From Herpetosiphon sp042688385 (GTDB lineage: Bacteria > Chloroflexota > Chloroflexia > Chloroflexales > Herpetosiphonaceae): a stretch of DNA of 64,000 nt. The translations under genes were made by a program, and so were the position numbers. Location of the stretch: positions 1 to 64,000 of the forward strand of contig NZ_JBHUPY010000011.1 of the NCBI RefSeq assembly GCF_042688385.1, given 5' to 3'. This document shows positions 61,405 to 64,000 of this stretch, piece by piece. Every line of letters starts with the position of its first letter. The first letter of the stretch is position 1. Below the pieces are notes generated by a model, which worked only from the letters and a program-made list of their open reading frames with translations, was not told where the DNA came from and searched no databases.

Positions 61405-62388
61405 CTAGCCTGTAATCACAACTTTACCAGTGCCGCTTTCGGTTGCCACACGCACAATCCCAGCCAAATCATCAAGTGCGACGGTGGTATCAACGTGCGG
61501 TGCCAAGCGCCCATCGGCAAACATCGCACTTACATCAGCGATCAATTTGCCAAGCACTTGCGGGGTTTGGCGGTTGAGCCAGCGGCCAAGCCAAAACCCA
61601 CGAATTGTCGCTTCGCTAAAGATAATCCGCCCATCAATCTGAATTGGTTGGTTGCTCAACAAACCATACACAATCATTTGGCCATAGGGTGCGAGTGCAT
61701 TGAAAACTGCCGTGCCAGTTTCACCAGCAACTGCATCAATCGCCTTGGCGATGCCCTTTTGGCCAGTAATTTCCTTCCAACGCGCGGCCAGATCATCGCC
61801 AGGCACGGTAATGACACCAAGTGCACCAGCATCAAGCAAGGCTTGGGCTTGTTCTGCTTTGCGTACAGTCGCCACCACTTTGAAGCCGCGAACTGCGGCC
61901 AATTGCAACATAGCGCGGCCTAAATGCGAAGCACCAGCAGTTACCAAGACCGGTTCGTCGGGCTGCAACTGCAATTCATCGCTCATAATCCAGGCGGTCA
62001 AATAATTGACCCATGTGCAAGCAGCTTGGGCATCGCTGAGTGCTGCCGGAGTTGGCACCAAAAATTGGGGCTTGACGACTGCATACTCGCGCCATGTACC
62101 CTCGGTTCCAACTGCGCCCAGCATGAGGATAACCCGATCGCCGACTGACCAGCCAGTGACTCCCTCGCCGAGTGCTTCGATCACCCCAGCGGCCTCGTTG
62201 CCTGGGACTGCTGGTAAGCTTGGGCGCACCCCATACGTCCCTTGAATCGTATAGACATCTGATGGATTGATCGAGCGTGCGGTTAGGCGGACTAAAACCT
62301 CGCCAGCGCCAGCGGTTGGGGTTGGCTTTTCGACCAACTGCAACACATCTGCCAAGGCTCCAAATTCATGAAATTCAATTGCTTTCAT
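61405..62388 (-). CDS. Medium-chain dehydrogenase, quinone-reductase-like
   Basis: The 327-residue product has RSINPSDVYTIQGTYG, VPGNEAAGVIEALG, the nucleotide motif TAGASHLGRAMLQLAAV, and a closing GTGKVVITG. No zinc-ligand cysteines are present. It is probably an NADPH-dependent enone or quinone reductase. The ATG at 62388 follows AAAGGGATG; an in-frame start at 62460 lacks one. It is the first gene of a three-gene reverse-strand operon. Confidence 0.85.
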   Translation of the reverse strand: MKAIEFHEFGALADVLQLVEKPTPTAGAGEVLVRLTARSINPSDVYTIQGTYGVRPSLPAVPGNEAAGVIEALGEGVTGWSVGDRVILMLGAVGTEGTWREYAVVKPQFLVPTPAALSDAQAACTWVNYLTAWIMSDELQLQPDEPVLVTAGASHLGRAMLQLAAVRGFKVVATVRKAEQAQALLDAGALGVITVPGDDLAARWKEITGQKGIAKAIDAVAGETGTAVFNALAPYGQMIVYGLLSNQPIQIDGRIIFSEATIRGFWLGRWLNRQTPQVLGKLIADVSAMFADGRLAPHVDTTVALDDLAGIVRVATESGTGKVVITG

Positions 62389-62749
62389 GGCATCCCTTTG
62401 GCATAAAACACACATCGACGTGCTAAAGTATATCGTATCCCCCATGGGGTGACATGTCAATCAATACTTGCGGCTTACAAGTTGCTAAACAAGGCGTATA
62501 GAAATCATGATTCGGGCCAAGAAGCCCCTAAAATAGCCCATTGTAATGGCCAATTCCCCCCATAGGGATAGGCTAATAGAGGACTAATAAAACATTGACA
62601 AAACTCTAGCCAACATGTAGTATAATTTCAATGCGCGGCATTGATAATTATGTTCATCTGCACATGCTCGCGACACCTCAATTAATGTGTGTGTACATCA
62701 TGAGCAGGGCATAACTCAGCCCACATTTGGATAGTGATGGTGGTAGCAA
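62389..62749. other. AT-rich intergenic region with promoter
   Basis: This 361-base gap has no coding signal. TTGACA at 62595-62600 and TATAAT at 62621-62626 are 20 bases apart, longer than usual, and could drive the lipoprotein gene at 62750. ATCCCCCATGGGGTG near 62438 is a short palindrome upstream of the dehydrogenase gene, and CCCCCCATAGGG near 62557 echoes it. Confidence 0.5.
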
Positions 62750-63433
62750 TTGACGACCTTCCACAGAGCTTGGCAGTACGCAACAGAGCGCATTAAACGA
62801 GCATCGGTTCATCGGTGGCTGTGGTTTTTTGTCGTTAGCACAGGTCTTGCTGGTTGTACCCAACCAGGCGGGTTAAACCTTCAATCGTTGACCTTGACTG
62901 CTGCCAATCCAACCGTTAGCGGCTCGAACCCAAACATTCAACCAACCGTACCATCACAAACCAACGTTTCTGGTCAGCCAACCCAAATTCTCGTGCCAAC
63001 CGCCGTGGAAGATGGCCCGACCAGCCAAGTTATTACAACCAGCGCGCCAGTTGAGCCAAGCTTAGCGGTACCAACGGTTGTCCTAACCCCACCACCAAGC
63101 GGCAATGCCGCATGGGAGGCTCAAAAAGTTGATGTTCAGCAATTTAGCGAGCCAACAACCTATGCAGCACCTGGAACCGTCATGCTTTGGTGGTATGATC
63201 CAAACTCAGGTCAATATGTTGGCCTTGGTTGGATTCGCTCTCCACTCATCGCAAGCGGCGAGTTTCGATTGCGTTGGAGTGGTTTAGCTGCTTTAGCCAT
63301 CCCATACACGATTAACGTGGATTATGGCTTGACCTTAGAACCAAGCATGATTCAACGGATTCGGCGTGCTGGCTACGGCGGCGATGTGATTGAAACATTT
63401 GTCTATCTTGCGCCCGATATTACGCCACAATAG
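62750..63433 (+). CDS. Lipoprotein, unknown
   Basis: The 227-residue product has a basic N-terminus, a hydrophobic stretch and a lipobox (GLAGC), a Thr/Pro/Ser-rich linker to about residue 125, and a C-terminal domain with TVMLWWYDPNSGQYVGLGW and GYGGDVIETFVYL. I do not recognise the family. The TTG start at 62750 is uncertain. It may be co-transcribed with the next gene. Confidence 0.65.
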   Translation: MTTFHRAWQYATERIKRASVHRWLWFFVVSTGLAGCTQPGGLNLQSLTLTAANPTVSGSNPNIQPTVPSQTNVSGQPTQILVPTAVEDGPTSQVITTSAPVEPSLAVPTVVLTPPPSGNAAWEAQKVDVQQFSEPTTYAAPGTVMLWWYDPNSGQYVGLGWIRSPLIASGEFRLRWSGLAALAIPYTINVDYGLTLEPSMIQRIRRAGYGGDVIETFVYLAPDITPQ

Positions 63434-63453
63434 GGCAGAAGGAGACTGTACAT

Positions 63454-64000
63454 ATGAGCAGTCGGTATTTAGAAATGGTTCGCGGTCAGCGCCGCAACCG
63501 AGGAGGCGGTTTTCAGTTTACGGCGAAAACCCTCTTGGTTGTGCTTGCCGTATGCGCCATGGTCGGATCGGCTGTGTATTGGTGGGGCATTCAGAGCGTT
63601 CTTACCCCCAATAAGCTGATTGCTGGCTCCTTTACATTGATTTTGGTTTTAGCACCGCCCAGCCTGGTGAGTTTCTTGATTCCATGGTCACCAGCAGGTA
63701 TGTTGTTGCAAAAAATCAATGCCCGAACGCTCGGCTATGTCGTAGTGGTCGTGTGTGCCTTGATTCTGGTGTACTACTCGTTTACCTTGCAATATCAATG
63801 GTGGGAAACCCAAGCAGTCGTCCAAGATAGCAATATTACCTTGTTGCAAGTCTTAGTCGGGTTGATCGGCTTTATCTTTATTCCTGCATTGTTGTGGACT
63901 CCAGTGAGCAGCGAAGAACTGGTCGAACAGATTCGCCAAGCCCACTTGGTACGCCGCTACGAATTGCAAACCCAAGCCGATATTGCTATTTTACGCAATA
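63454..64000 (+). CDS. Multi-pass membrane protein, cut by the window edge
   Basis: The first 182 residues are visible. A basic N-terminus (RGQRRNRGGG) is followed by four hydrophobic segments (TLLVVLAVCAMVGSAVYWW, FTLILVLAPPSLVSFLIPW, LGYVVVVVCALILVYYSF and LLQVLVGLIGFIFIPALLW), and then a soluble part begins (SEELVEQIRQAHLVRRYELQ). GGAG lies nine bases before the ATG at 63454, 20 bases after the lipoprotein stop codon. Family not recognised. Confidence 0.8.
   Translation, partial: MSSRYLEMVRGQRRNRGGGFQFTAKTLLVVLAVCAMVGSAVYWWGIQSVLTPNKLIAGSFTLILVLAPPSLVSFLIPWSPAGMLLQKINARTLGYVVVVVCALILVYYSFTLQYQWWETQAVVQDSNITLLQVLVGLIGFIFIPALLWTPVSSEELVEQIRQAHLVRRYELQTQADIAILRN

Overview
The window is about 50% GC and reads like the chromosome of a filamentous Chloroflexota bacterium, most probably Herpetosiphon or a close relative. 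That assignment is inference: it rests on the rpsB-tsf-pyrH-frr cluster with a short EF-Ts, Thr/Pro-rich secreted proteins, many type-4 glycosyltransferases and two-part membrane proteins, and the absence of lipopolysaccharide genes. No rRNA, tRNA, CRISPR array, insertion sequence or prophage was found. About 57 protein genes are listed. Their intergenic gaps are unusually full of short dispersed repeats.

Layout. 0.3-5.5 kb: MOSC protein, YwbE-like protein, histidine phosphatase, a low-GC islet with a zinc-ribbon membrane protein, a TPR protein and a class V aminotransferase. 5.5-8.7 kb: a four-gene complex II (succinate dehydrogenase-like) operon. Its flavoprotein lacks four hallmark active-site residues and its iron-sulphur subunit lacks three of four [2Fe-2S] ligands, while the haem histidines of the membrane anchors and the other cluster cysteines remain. 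8.7-13.2 kb: scpB, a YczE-type membrane protein, an HtrA-type lipoprotein protease and an M20 peptidase. 13.6-25.4 kb: cell-surface glycan genes (two large GT-C-like membrane proteins with an extracytoplasmic N-terminal domain, two half-size EamA proteins, two methyltransferases, a GT4 glycosyltransferase, a nucleotide-sugar dehydrogenase) plus an rRNA methyltransferase and a HAD phosphatase. 25.9-29.2 kb: rpsB-tsf-pyrH-frr with a leader and terminators after each segment.

29.3-43.2 kb is a probable seven-gene operon. It holds a Tat-exported solute-binding-like protein, a GNAT acetyltransferase, three tandem phage-tail-collar (microcystin-dependent-like) proteins, a second solute-binding-like protein without a signal peptide, and a 3104-residue secreted protein built from a six-bladed-type repeat region, alternating DUF11-type A/B modules, a Calx-beta domain and a C-terminal domain. 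It looks like a surface fibre or adhesion system and not a phage.

43.3-64 kb: a DUF4388 protein, two lipoproteins, a four-gene TetR operon with a perfect 19-bp palindromic operator, a GH27 alpha-galactosidase, a secreted Thr/Pro-repeat protein, a divergent HxlR/quinone-oxidoreductase pair, a B12-binding-like protein, a second surface-glycan cluster (GT4, epimerase, GT2, deacetylase), tandem GlsB membrane proteins preceded by three identical sigma-54-like -24/-12 boxes, an aminotransferase operon, and at the right edge a lipoprotein and a cut membrane protein.

The most promising leads for something undescribed are the degenerate complex II, the collar-triplet/giant-protein operon, and the triple sigma-54-like boxes upstream of glsB.
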